NCBI GenBank assembly: GCA_963768945.1
Contig: CAVYJW010000006.1
Span: forward strand, 620,001 to 684,000
Length of the DNA: 64,000 nt
Source of the DNA: RYN-230 sp963768945
GTDB taxonomy: Bacteria > Actinomycetota > Actinomycetes > Streptosporangiales > Streptosporangiaceae
Direction of reading: 5' to 3'
A program made the translations under genes and the position numbers. Shown piece after piece: positions 57,499-64,000 of this stretch. Position 1 is the stretch's first letter, and the number at the start of each line of letters is the position of its first letter. The notes under the pieces were generated by a model that saw only the letters and a list, made by a program, of their open reading frames with translations, was not told where the DNA came from and made no database searches.

Positions 57499-58554
57499 AT
57501 GCAGAACCTGACCCTCGATCCGGCCAGCACGGCGACCCGCTCAGCGGTCGCCGTCCGGGGCCTGCGCAAGTCCTTCGGCAAGCAGGTGGTGCTCGACGGC
57601 ATCGACCTGGATGTGCCCGAAGGCACGGTGTTCGCCCTGCTCGGCCCCAACGGCTCCGGCAAGACGACGACAGTCCGCATCCTGTCCACCCTGCTCGCCG
57701 CCGACGGCGGGACCGCCCGGGTGGCTGGCCACGACCCCGCGACCGAGCCCGGCCTGGTCCGCGCGGCGATCGGGGTCACCGGCCAGTTCTCCGCGGTGGA
57801 CGAGCTGCTCACCGGGCAGGAGAACCTGATCCTCATGGCCGACCTCAATCACCTGGGCCGGGCCGAGGGCCGCCGGCGGGCCGCGGAACTGCTCCAGCGG
57901 TTCGAGCTCACCGGGGCGGCGGGGAAGATGGCCGCGACCTACTCGGGCGGCATGCGGCGCCGGCTCGACCTGGCCATGACCCTCGTAGGTGACCCACGCA
58001 TCATCTTCCTGGACGAGCCCACCACCGGCCTCGACCCGCGCAGCCGCCGCACCATGTGGGAGATCATCCGCGAGCTGGTGGCCCGGGGCGTGACCATCTT
58101 CCTGACCACGCAGTACCTGGACGAGGCGGATGAGCTCGCCGACCGGATCGGGGTCCTGCACCACGGCCAGATGGTCGCCGACGCGGCGCCGGCTGAGCTC
58201 AAGCGGCAGATCCCCGGCGGTCGCATCGACCTGCACTTCAGCGACGCCGCCGCGCTGGCCTCCGCCGCCAGGCTGCTCGGTGAGGGCTCAGCCGACCAAG
58301 CCGGCCTGGTCCTCCAGGTCCCCTACGACGGCCGGGCGTGGTCCCTCAAGGACCTGCTCGACCGGCTTGACACGCTGGCGATCCCCGAGCCGGCCGTGTC
58401 CGTGCACACCCCCGACCTCGACGACGTGTTCTTTGCCCTCACCGGCCACGCCCCCGCCGGACAGCCCGGCACCGGCCACGCCCCCGCCGGACACCCCGGC
58501 ACCGGCCGCGCCCCCACCGGACACCCCGGCACCGGACAGGACGATCCCCGATGA
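57499..58554 (+). CDS. ABC transporter ATP-binding protein, DrrA-like
   Basis: The protein has 351 residues. Walker A is GPNGSGKTT, the Q loop is GVTGQFSAVDELLTG, the signature is YSGGMRRRLDLAM and Walker B is PRIIFLDEPTTGLDPRS, followed by a C-terminal DrrA-type domain. The last 30 residues are three 10-residue GHAPAGHPGT-type repeats, encoded by a 30-bp repeat at 58441-58530. It is the first gene of ATPase-permease-regulator and overlaps the permease as ATGA. Likely drug or lipid export. Confidence 0.93.
   Translation: MQNLTLDPASTATRSAVAVRGLRKSFGKQVVLDGIDLDVPEGTVFALLGPNGSGKTTTVRILSTLLAADGGTARVAGHDPATEPGLVRAAIGVTGQFSAVDELLTGQENLILMADLNHLGRAEGRRRAAELLQRFELTGAAGKMAATYSGGMRRRLDLAMTLVGDPRIIFLDEPTTGLDPRSRRTMWEIIRELVARGVTIFLTTQYLDEADELADRIGVLHHGQMVADAAPAELKRQIPGGRIDLHFSDAAALASAARLLGEGSADQAGLVLQVPYDGRAWSLKDLLDRLDTLAIPEPAVSVHTPDLDDVFFALTGHAPAGQPGTGHAPAGHPGTGRAPTGHPGTGQDDPR
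58441..58530. repeat. 30-bp tandem repeat at the end of the ABC ATPase gene, three copies
   Basis: Units start at 58441, 58471 and 58501 and differ at a few bases; each encodes ten residues, TGHAPAGHPG-like. It adds a tail to the ATPase without altering the frame. Confidence 0.93.
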
Positions 58555-59333
58555 CCACTCTCTCCCTGGCCGCCCGCGACTCGGCCACGATGCTCCGCCG
58601 GGACGTGCGGCACTCGCTGCGCTACCCGATGATGACGGTCAGCGGCATCACCGTGCCGGTCGTGCTGCTGCTGCTGTTCGTGGGGGTCTTCGGGCATGCC
58701 CTGTCCGCGGGCCTCGGCACCCCGCTGGCCGGCATTAGCTACGTCAACTTCCTGGCGCCCGGCATCCTGGTGATGACCGCGGGCTTCGCGGCCGAGGCGA
58801 CCGCGGTGAACGTCTGCACCGACATGCACGCGGGCATCATCCCCCGGTTCCGCACCATGGCCATCTCCCGCGGGTCGGTGCTTACCGGGCAGGTGACCGG
58901 GAGCCTGATCCGGACGATGATCAGCGGCGTCCTGGTCGTCGCGGTCGCGCTGCTGCTGGGCTTCCGGCCCTCGGCCGGCCCCGTGGCGTGGATCGCGGCC
59001 GCCGGGATGTTCGCCCTGCTCACCCTCGCGCTCACCTGGCTGACGGTGTCGTTCGGGCTGATGGCCAAGACGCCCGCCGGGGCGAACAGCCTCGCCCTGA
59101 TCCCCGCGTTCCTGCCGTTCCTCAGCAGCGCGTTCATCCCAGCCCGCTCGATGTCCGGCGGGGTCCGGTGGTTCGCGGAGCACGAGCCGTTCACGCCCAT
59201 CACCGACACGCTGCGGGGGCTGCTGACCGGGACCCCGATCGGCGGCAACGCTGCCCTTGCCATCGCCTGGTGCGCGGGCATCACACTGGGCGGGTACTTC
59301 TGGGCCCGGGCGCTGTACAACCGCGGAGGATAG
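58551..59333 (+). CDS. ABC-2-type permease, DrrB-like
   Basis: The protein has 260 residues with six hydrophobic segments, including VSGITVPVVLLLLFVGVFGH, YVNFLAPGILVMTAGFAAEA and TMISGVLVVAVALLLGF. The FLSSAFIPARSMSGGVRWF segment and HEPFTPITDTLRGLL are signatures of daunorubicin-type permeases. It is coupled to the ATPase by ATGA overlap. The regulator gene starts two bases after its stop. Confidence 0.93.
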   Translation: MTTLSLAARDSATMLRRDVRHSLRYPMMTVSGITVPVVLLLLFVGVFGHALSAGLGTPLAGISYVNFLAPGILVMTAGFAAEATAVNVCTDMHAGIIPRFRTMAISRGSVLTGQVTGSLIRTMISGVLVVAVALLLGFRPSAGPVAWIAAAGMFALLTLALTWLTVSFGLMAKTPAGANSLALIPAFLPFLSSAFIPARSMSGGVRWFAEHEPFTPITDTLRGLLTGTPIGGNAALAIAWCAGITLGGYFWARALYNRGG

Positions 59334-59335
59334 GG

Positions 59336-60676
59336 ATGCTCACCATCGGCCAGCTCGCCGCCTACACGGGGGTGACGGTGCGCGCCATCCGGCACTATCA
59401 CCAGCGCGGCCTCCTCGCCGAGCCCGCCCGGGACGCCTCGGGCTACCGGCGCTATGACGGGCGCGCCGTGGTCGAGCTGATCCGGATCAAGACCCTGGCC
59501 GAGGCGGGCGTGCCCCTGGCCCGCATCCAGGAACTCCTCGACGCCGGGCCCGCGGAGTTCACCGGGGCCGTCAGCCAGATCGACGAGGCACTGAAGAGGA
59601 AGATCCGCGAGCTCACGCAGCACCGGCGCAAGATCGCCGAGCTCACCGGGGGTGAGCGGCTGTTCCTGCCCGCCGAGATCGTGGACATCCTCGGCGAACT
59701 GCGCCGCATCGGCGTCAGCGAGCGGACGGTGCAGATCGAGCGGGACGCCTGGATCCTGGTGGTCGCGCTCTCCCCGGAACTGGTGCCGGAATGGGCCGGC
59801 ACCAAGCGGGCGGCCCTGGACGATCCGGAATTCCAGCGCATCTACCTCCTGGGCGACCAGGCTTTCGACTGGGATCCGGCCGATCCGCGGCTCGCGGAGC
59901 TGGCCGACGCGATGGCGGCCTGGGCCGCCAGCAGCCGCCCGGACACCTCCCCCGGCGAGACGCCCGCCAGCGTCGCGGCCGTCGCCCTGATGGCCTCGCA
60001 CATCGTCGGCTCCTCACCGTCCTGGGAACGGATGAACGAACTCGCCGCGAAACGGCTCGCGGCCCTGAAAGATCCCCCGGCCCCCGATGAGGGGCAGGAC
60101 GCCAGCGCGGATGCCGGGGAGATCACGATCCGCGGGCCCCGGCTGCTGCTCCGCCCGCTCCGGGCCGGGGAGATCGACGCGGAATGGCAGGCCATGCTGA
60201 CCGCCGATCCCATGGTCATCGCCGAACTGCCCGACGAGGCAGAGTTCAAGGCCCGCCTCCGGCGATCGGGCCGGCTGGCGGACGGCCACCTCGACCTGGC
60301 CATCGACCTGGACGGCACGCTGATCGGACGCATCCAGACGTTCGTCCCCCCGGGCCGCCCGCTCCCCCCGGGCACCTTCGATCTGGGCATCGGCCTGCGC
60401 GAGCACGCCCGCGGCCAGGGCCACGGGCGCGAGGCACTGGCGCTGCTCACCGGCTGGCTGTTCGGGCACGCGGGCGCCACGGTCATCGAGGCCGCCACCG
60501 ATCACGCGAACATCGCCATGCGAACGGTCTTCCAGCGGGCTGGCTGGGCCGAGGCCGGAACGGTCACCGAATTGGGCCGGGAATGGGTGCGCTGCCAGAT
60601 CACCCGCAACGGCTGGGATACCTTCCGGCAAAGTGGCGCGGAAAGGGGGCGCCCGCCGGATCTCAGTCGCGGCTGA
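59336..60676 (+). CDS. MerR-type regulator fused to a GNAT acetyltransferase domain
   Basis: The protein has 446 residues, ATG 59336 with GGAGG upstream. Residues 1-110 are a MerR DNA-binding and coiled-coil region: MLTIGQLAAYTGVTVRAIRH, YHQRGLLAEPARDASGYRRY, VELIRIKTLAEAGVPLARIQ. The middle (to about 255) is the helical domain common in actinobacterial MerR proteins. The last 170 residues form a GNAT domain: LLLRPLRAGEIDAEWQAMLT and LREHARGQGHGREALALLT, the acetyl-CoA loop, then VIEAATDHANIAMRTVFQRA. It ends an ABC exporter operon and probably controls the MerR-type promoter at 57461. Confidence 0.85.
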   Translation: MLTIGQLAAYTGVTVRAIRHYHQRGLLAEPARDASGYRRYDGRAVVELIRIKTLAEAGVPLARIQELLDAGPAEFTGAVSQIDEALKRKIRELTQHRRKIAELTGGERLFLPAEIVDILGELRRIGVSERTVQIERDAWILVVALSPELVPEWAGTKRAALDDPEFQRIYLLGDQAFDWDPADPRLAELADAMAAWAASSRPDTSPGETPASVAAVALMASHIVGSSPSWERMNELAAKRLAALKDPPAPDEGQDASADAGEITIRGPRLLLRPLRAGEIDAEWQAMLTADPMVIAELPDEAEFKARLRRSGRLADGHLDLAIDLDGTLIGRIQTFVPPGRPLPPGTFDLGIGLREHARGQGHGREALALLTGWLFGHAGATVIEAATDHANIAMRTVFQRAGWAEAGTVTELGREWVRCQITRNGWDTFRQSGAERGRPPDLSRG

Positions 60677-60740
60677 CTTCACCGGGACGAGAGCGAAGTT
60701 CGTTGCGGAGATTTTTGGGTTTTGGACGGCCGGCCATGCG

Positions 60741-61238
60741 CTAGCGCGGGGCGGACCGCGGCTTGAAGTAGGCGGCGGATTCCTTGTTGAACAAGAACAC
60801 GATCGCGCCGAGCCCGACCAGCCAGACCAGGACGCTCACGATCAGGGAGCCCACGGCGTGCACCCGGGCGAAGGAGGCGAGCAGGTCCAGGGTGTTGATG
60901 CCGAAGAACACCGCGGCGACGATCCGGGCCCAGTTGCGGCCCCGGCCGTTGGCCCAGGCCATCCACAGCCACAGGCCGATCGCGATCGCTCCCCCGATGA
61001 TCGAGGTGACCACCGCCGCGATCTCGGCGGTGTGCCGCTGCGTGGCGGTGTAGTGGGGATAGTGCGCGAGGATGTTGGCCTTGAGGCTGCCGATGCTCAC
61101 CAGCGTGACGATGACCACGATCGCGCTCAGCGCGGCGCCGGCGTACATGAGCCGGACCGCGTTGCGCACCGAATTCGGCGCCTCCGGGCGGCCCTGTTCC
61201 GGCAGCTCGGGCGAGGACGACGGGTAAGGCTCGTACAT
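60741..61238 (-). CDS. Four-helix membrane protein of unknown function
   Basis: The protein has 165 residues. A Pro/Ser/Glu-rich cytosolic tail of 25 residues precedes four helices: LMYAGAALSAIVVIVTLVSI, AVVTSIIGGAIAIGLWLWMA, IVAAVFFGINTLDLLASFA and GSLIVSVLVWLVGLGAIVFL. The short loop GRGRNWAR and the C-terminal YFKPRSAPR recall actinobacterial DUF-type membrane proteins near cell-envelope genes. No function assigned. Confidence 0.75.
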   Translation of the reverse strand: MYEPYPSSSPELPEQGRPEAPNSVRNAVRLMYAGAALSAIVVIVTLVSIGSLKANILAHYPHYTATQRHTAEIAAVVTSIIGGAIAIGLWLWMAWANGRGRNWARIVAAVFFGINTLDLLASFARVHAVGSLIVSVLVWLVGLGAIVFLFNKESAAYFKPRSAPR

Positions 61239-61480
61239 GGGTGCTCCCCGTGGGTGGCCAGCCAGTGAGCGGACTGCTCCCCCGGTGAGCTGCGGCCGGC
61301 CAGCCGGGCCGCATAACTAAGTCCTCCCGCCAGGTTACGCCGTCCGGATAGAGCCATTCAGGTTGTTTTGTCTTGCCGGGCCCGAGGCTTAGCGGAGTTT
61401 CCCCGACACGGTCCAGCCGCCCGCCGAGGCCGGCCTTACCCGTGGCCGGCACTATCCGTGGCCGGCCTTTTCGCGGCCGT
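61239..61480. other. Non-coding spacer (242 bp)
   Basis: No gene or repeat seen. It should contain the promoter of the membrane protein gene (reading left from 61238) and the end of the MDMPI-type gene. Confidence 0.4.
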
Positions 61481-62128
61481 CTATCCGGTGAACCGGGCAC
61501 TGGGGCCGCCCCGCAGGTGCCCAGGCGGGAGCTTCCGGCCGCACACCACGAGCGCGAGATCCTGGGCGGAGCCAGATACCGGCGTTCCGGACCCGAACGA
61601 CCAGTCCAGGTCGTCGGCCCGCAATTCGATGCCGGCGAGATCGGTCCCGAAGAACCGGACTGACTTCGCGCCGGTGATGCCATCCAGGACGATCCCCAGG
61701 CGCTCGCGGGGAACCCGGCGGCCGAGGCCCAGGGCCACGGTGATGTCCAGCCCATGGATCACGTCGTGGGTCAGCGCTCCCTGATAGCCGCCGCCGGGTG
61801 GCTTCCACGGGTTCCCCGCGTTGTCCCGGAGGGCCGCGGTCAGCTGGCCGGGCGAGGCGGCCGCGTCCCGGCGGGCGCAGCGGTCGGCCATCCGGTTGAA
61901 GTTCCCGCGCGACCTGATCATCTCGAACGCGAACCGCGCGGGTGGGTAGCGGAACGGCATCGTGATGTGCGCGACGACTTCGCGGACCCGCCAGCCGGCA
62001 CACAGCGTCGGTGAGTCCCACGACTGCAGCGGCAAGCCGGCCAGGATCGTGGCCAGTTCCCGGCGTTCCGCCGCGATCGACCCGGTGATGCCGGTGATGC
62101 CGGCATCCCGTGCCGTGGGGGCGGTCAT
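61481..62128 (-). CDS. Maleylpyruvate-isomerase-family protein (DinB fold)
   Basis: The protein has 215 residues from ATG 62128, overlapping the SRPBCC stop as ATGA. IAAERRELATILAGLPLQSW with SPTLCAGWRVREVVAHITMP, and GALTHDVIHGLDITVALGLG, place histidines as in the MDMPI/TIGR03083 family. Third gene of an ArsR-SRPBCC-MDMPI operon, so its substrate may be shared with the SRPBCC protein. Confidence 0.87.
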   Translation of the reverse strand: MTAPTARDAGITGITGSIAAERRELATILAGLPLQSWDSPTLCAGWRVREVVAHITMPFRYPPARFAFEMIRSRGNFNRMADRCARRDAAASPGQLTAALRDNAGNPWKPPGGGYQGALTHDVIHGLDITVALGLGRRVPRERLGIVLDGITGAKSVRFFGTDLAGIELRADDLDWSFGSGTPVSGSAQDLALVVCGRKLPPGHLRGGPSARFTG

Positions 62129-62598
62129 CGTGACTCCTCGGCGCCGGGGCCGGCCGTCAGGGTCGCGAGGTATCCGGCGAAGCGGTCCAGCGAGGTGAGG
62201 AAACCAGCCTGGGCCTCCGGGGACCGGAACGCCTCGGGCACCCTGACCTGGCGGATCTCGACCCCGGTACGGGAGCCGCCGAGGTCGGTGAAGGTCACGG
62301 TCACCGTCATCCCGGAGTGGGTCTCGGTCCACACAAGCCGCTCCGGCTCCACGACCTCGTCGAACACGGCCCGGGTGGGATAACGGCTGCCGTCGGCATC
62401 GTTGATCATGACGGTCTCGAACGCACCGCCCGGGCGCGCGTCCACCGTGATGAGCTCGATCGGGGCGCTGGTCCCGGCCGGTCCCCAGAAGTGGGTGAGG
62501 TGCTCCGGCTGGGTCATGCACTGGAACACGAGCTCTCGGGGGGCCTCGAAGGCCCTGGTGAACAGGAGTTCAGCTGCGGGTGCCGTGGGGTCGTTCAC
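62125..62598 (-). CDS. SRPBCC/AHSA1-like protein
   Basis: The protein has 157 residues. LLFTRAFEAPRELVFQCMTQ, EHLTHFWGPAGTSAPIELIT, RPGGAFETVMINDADG and RLVWTETHSGMTVTVTFTDL are the AHSA1-type START/SRPBCC fold, a cavity for hydrophobic ligands. It overlaps the ArsR stop by ATGA and the next gene by ATGA. The ArsR-SRPBCC pairing is very common in actinobacteria. Confidence 0.9.
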   Translation of the reverse strand: MNDPTAPAAELLFTRAFEAPRELVFQCMTQPEHLTHFWGPAGTSAPIELITVDARPGGAFETVMINDADGSRYPTRAVFDEVVEPERLVWTETHSGMTVTVTFTDLGGSRTGVEIRQVRVPEAFRSPEAQAGFLTSLDRFAGYLATLTAGPGAEESR

Positions 62599-62948
62599 TG
62601 GTCGTTCCTCTCGTTCGGGGCTCCCTGGAGATCGCGCAGGTGAGCGTCGAGCTTGTCGAACCGCTGCGTCCAGGTCCGGCGGTTGTCCTCGATCCAGGCG
62701 GCGGCCGAATCAAGCACCCCGGCCTCCAGATGGCAGGGCCGGAACTGGGCGCGCCGGGTCCGCGAGATGAGCCCGCAGCGCTCGAGCACCTTCAGGTGCT
62801 TGGAGATCCCGGGCAGCGTCAGGTCGAAGGGCGCGGCGAGCTCGTTCACCGTGGCATCTCCCCGCGCCAGCCGGGCCACGATGGCCCGCCGGGTCGGGTC
62901 CGCCAGGGCGGTGAACGTGGCATCGAGCTGATCCCGCACCACTGTCAT
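62595..62948 (-). CDS. ArsR-family transcriptional regulator
   Basis: The protein has 117 residues. The winged helix reads LDATFTALADPTRRAIVARL, ATVNELAAPFDLTLPGISKH, LKVLERCGLISRTRRAQFRP. The metal-binding cysteines of ArsR/SmtB are absent, as in the SRPBCC-linked branch. It starts at 62948 with GGAGGG upstream. An 18-bp near-palindrome inside a well-formed promoter (62990-63018) is a likely operator. Confidence 0.92.
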   Translation of the reverse strand: MTVVRDQLDATFTALADPTRRAIVARLARGDATVNELAAPFDLTLPGISKHLKVLERCGLISRTRRAQFRPCHLEAGVLDSAAAWIEDNRRTWTQRFDKLDAHLRDLQGAPNERNDQ

Positions 62949-62989
62949 CTGGCCCTCCCGCGGACGCTGGTCCCTGGTCCCTGGTCCTT

Positions 62990-63018
62990 AGTTCACCAGC
63001 TAGTTAATTAGCTGTCAA
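62990..63018 (-). promoter_or_regulatory. Promoter of the arsR operon with operator in the spacer
   Basis: On the minus strand TTGACA (63018-63013) is followed after 17 bases by TGAACT (62995-62990). The near-palindrome CAGCTA-GTTAAT-TAGCTG (62997-63014) covers the spacer, with one mismatched pair. A repressor bound there would block RNA polymerase. About 40 bases separate it from the ATG, and the leader has a ribosome-binding site. Confidence 0.7.
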
Positions 63019-63262
63019 GTTAAATACTGTGAGTGAATCTCCCGTGCTCAGCGGCGGGCGGGCGGGCGGCGGCGGGCGGCAGCAGGCGGGCGGCGGGCGG
63101 GCGGGCGGCGGGCGGCCGGCGTTGACCAGGGCGGCGATGGGGACCGCACCGACGATGGGGACCGCACCGACGATGGGGACTGCGGCGGCGAGCAGGATGG
63201 CCCCCCAGGCCATGGCGACCGGGTGGCCGTGCACGGTGGCGCTCACCCGGGCGACCTCCCCG
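63019..63262. other. G-rich, repeat-bearing spacer between the arsR operon and a GNAT gene
   Basis: From about 63055 to 63118 the plus strand is a run of GGGC/GGC units able to form a G-quadruplex. From about 63136 to 63180 an 18-bp unit containing GATGGGGACCGCACC is repeated two to three times. The frames here are low-complexity and not credible genes. Confidence 0.6.
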
Positions 63263-63772
63263 CTAACGCCCATCCCCTCGGGGCGGGTCACGGGGTGGGA
63301 GTACTTTGCGCAGGTAGGCCGCTGATTCCGTGTAGCCCAGAGCCTCGTAAAAGGGAGCAGCGCGGCGGGTCGCGAGCGCGACCAGCACGCAGTCCCGCCC
63401 CGCGGCCCAGGACTCGAATCCGCCCATCAGGGCCCGGCCCAGGCCGCGCCCGCGGTACTCCTGGCGAACGAAGAGCTCCTCGGCCCAGGCCACCGGCCCG
63501 TTCGCGTAGAACGTGAGATGCCGGAAGCCGAGCAGGTAGCCGGCGCAATCATCGCCCTCGGCGGCCACGAGGAGGCAGGCGTCCTTTGAGGCGACCAGGG
63601 CCGGGTAGGTCTGGTCGAACCTCTCCCTGGCGAATGCGAACGACTGCGCGAGCTCACTCGCGAGTACGGCGACGGCGGCGGCATCATCACCGCGAGCACG
63701 CCTGATCTGGACCCGCAAACCATCCACCCGCACATGATCTCCCGGGGCCGGACGGCTGTACCGTGCGGTCAT
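63263..63772 (-). CDS. GNAT-family N-acetyltransferase
   Basis: The protein has 169 residues. VQIRRARGDDAAAVAVLASE, LFVRQEYRGRGLGRALMGGF (the acetyl-CoA loop R/QxxGxG/A) and ATRRAAPFYEALGYTESAAY are the GNAT pattern. It starts at ATG 63772, whose first base pairs with the next gene's ATG (63771-63773) on the opposite strand. Substrate unknown. Confidence 0.87.
   Translation of the reverse strand: MTARYSRPAPGDHVRVDGLRVQIRRARGDDAAAVAVLASELAQSFAFARERFDQTYPALVASKDACLLVAAEGDDCAGYLLGFRHLTFYANGPVAWAEELFVRQEYRGRGLGRALMGGFESWAAGRDCVLVALATRRAAPFYEALGYTESAAYLRKVLPPRDPPRGDGR
63759..63764 (+). promoter_or_regulatory. -10 box TACCGT of the PPOX-class gene
   Basis: TACCGT ends six bases before ATG 63771 and lies inside the divergent GNAT coding sequence. 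Confidence 0.5.
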
Positions 63773-64000
63773 GGCTATCTCGTTCAGTGCGGCGACCCTC
63801 GAACTGCTGGAAGGGCGGAACTACGCCGTCCTCGCCACCATCAATCCCGACGGCAGCCCGCAGACCTCCGCGATGTGGGTCGGCCGCGACGGGGATGACC
63901 TGCTGTTCTCTACCGTCGAGGGCCGCCGGAAACACCGCAACATGCTCCGCGACCCACGGGTCAGCGTCAGCATCCTGGACTCCGCGGACCCGGAGAATTA
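63771..64000 (+). CDS. PPOX-class probable F420-dependent oxidoreductase, N-terminal part (runs off the right edge)
   Basis: The first 76 codons are present. ATLELLEGRNYAVLATINPD with GSPQTSAMWVGRDGDDLLFS, and EGRRKHRNMLRDPRVSVSIL, match the pyridoxamine-phosphate-oxidase-like family whose actinobacterial members often use F420 rather than FMN. The cofactor choice cannot be told from this fragment. It starts in an ATG shared with the divergent GNAT start codon, and a -10 box lies six bases upstream, so the mRNA is probably leaderless. Confidence 0.8.
   Translation, partial: MAISFSAATLELLEGRNYAVLATINPDGSPQTSAMWVGRDGDDLLFSTVEGRRKHRNMLRDPRVSVSILDSADPEN

Noticed and set aside
63004..63291. 95-residue membrane-protein-like frame
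   Set aside because: Its hydrophobic repeats (AVPIVG) derive from an 18-bp tandem repeat, and the Pro-rich tail from the G-rich tract; no other coding sign.

Overview
The window is high-GC chromosomal DNA of a filamentous-type actinobacterium. Support comes from GTG starts, GTGA/ATGA gene overlaps, a partial conservon, a class F sortase, a DUF3040 protein, several mycothiol-dependent-isomerase-type proteins, an F420/PPOX-type protein, and the block prfA-rpmE-rho-thrB-thrC-hom-lysA-nrtL-like-response regulator-tRNA-Arg. Genus cannot be fixed from the sequence alone; a Streptosporangiales- or Streptomyces-like lineage is an inference.

Layout. 1-11 kb, almost all on the minus strand, is housekeeping: release factor 1, L31, Rho, the threonine/methionine branch (hom, thrC, thrB), lysA, an ArgS-like anticodon-binding protein that is frameshifted here, a CheY-like regulator and tRNA-Arg(CCG). 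11-22 kb is accessory: an IS4-type transposase remnant next to the tRNA, a dehydrogenase, scattered single genes, a decayed tyrosine recombinase, a class F sortase facing its probable substrate, and half a conservon. 22-33 kb holds a TetR-ferredoxin-P450 operon with a flavin oxidase, a GH79-like glycosidase, a large LuxR/AAA regulator with a frameshift, and a DMT transporter. 33.4-36.4 kb is a toxin-antitoxin island: RelE/YefM, Fic with its antitoxin, and VapB with a truncated PIN toxin, littered with fic fragments. 36-49 kb consists mainly of single genes (folate cyclo-ligase, sulfite oxidase, AraC, DinB/MDMPI-fold proteins, VOC proteins, hydrolases, dtd, a NYN-LOTUS protein, MFS), many with a -10 box 6-8 nt before the start codon and so probably leaderless.

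49.6-57.3 kb is the most notable locus: a nine-gene minus-strand operon encoding a toluene-4-monooxygenase-type soluble diiron monooxygenase (alpha, B, effector, beta, Rieske ferredoxin) with the six diiron ligands at the same residue numbers as T4MO. Upstream in the same operon lie a DJ-1-type protein and two NTF2-fold proteins. Downstream is an unusual fusion of a ribosomal-protein-uL22-like domain to a MIP18/PaaD iron-sulfur assembly domain. No reductase is present, and a divergent AraC regulator flanks the operon. 57.4-60.7 kb is an ABC exporter operon ending in a MerR-GNAT fusion regulator, with a MerR-type promoter in front. 60.7-64 kb has a membrane protein, an ArsR-SRPBCC-MDMPI operon with a clear operator, and a divergent GNAT/PPOX pair whose start codons overlap.

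Other traits: 15-bp in-frame tandem repeats in thrB, lysA and the nrtL-like gene, several other short tandem repeats, and two apparent single-base losses that split genes. Those losses may be sequencing errors, true mutations or, in one case, slippage in a repeat. All functional calls come from reading motifs by eye; no database search was run.
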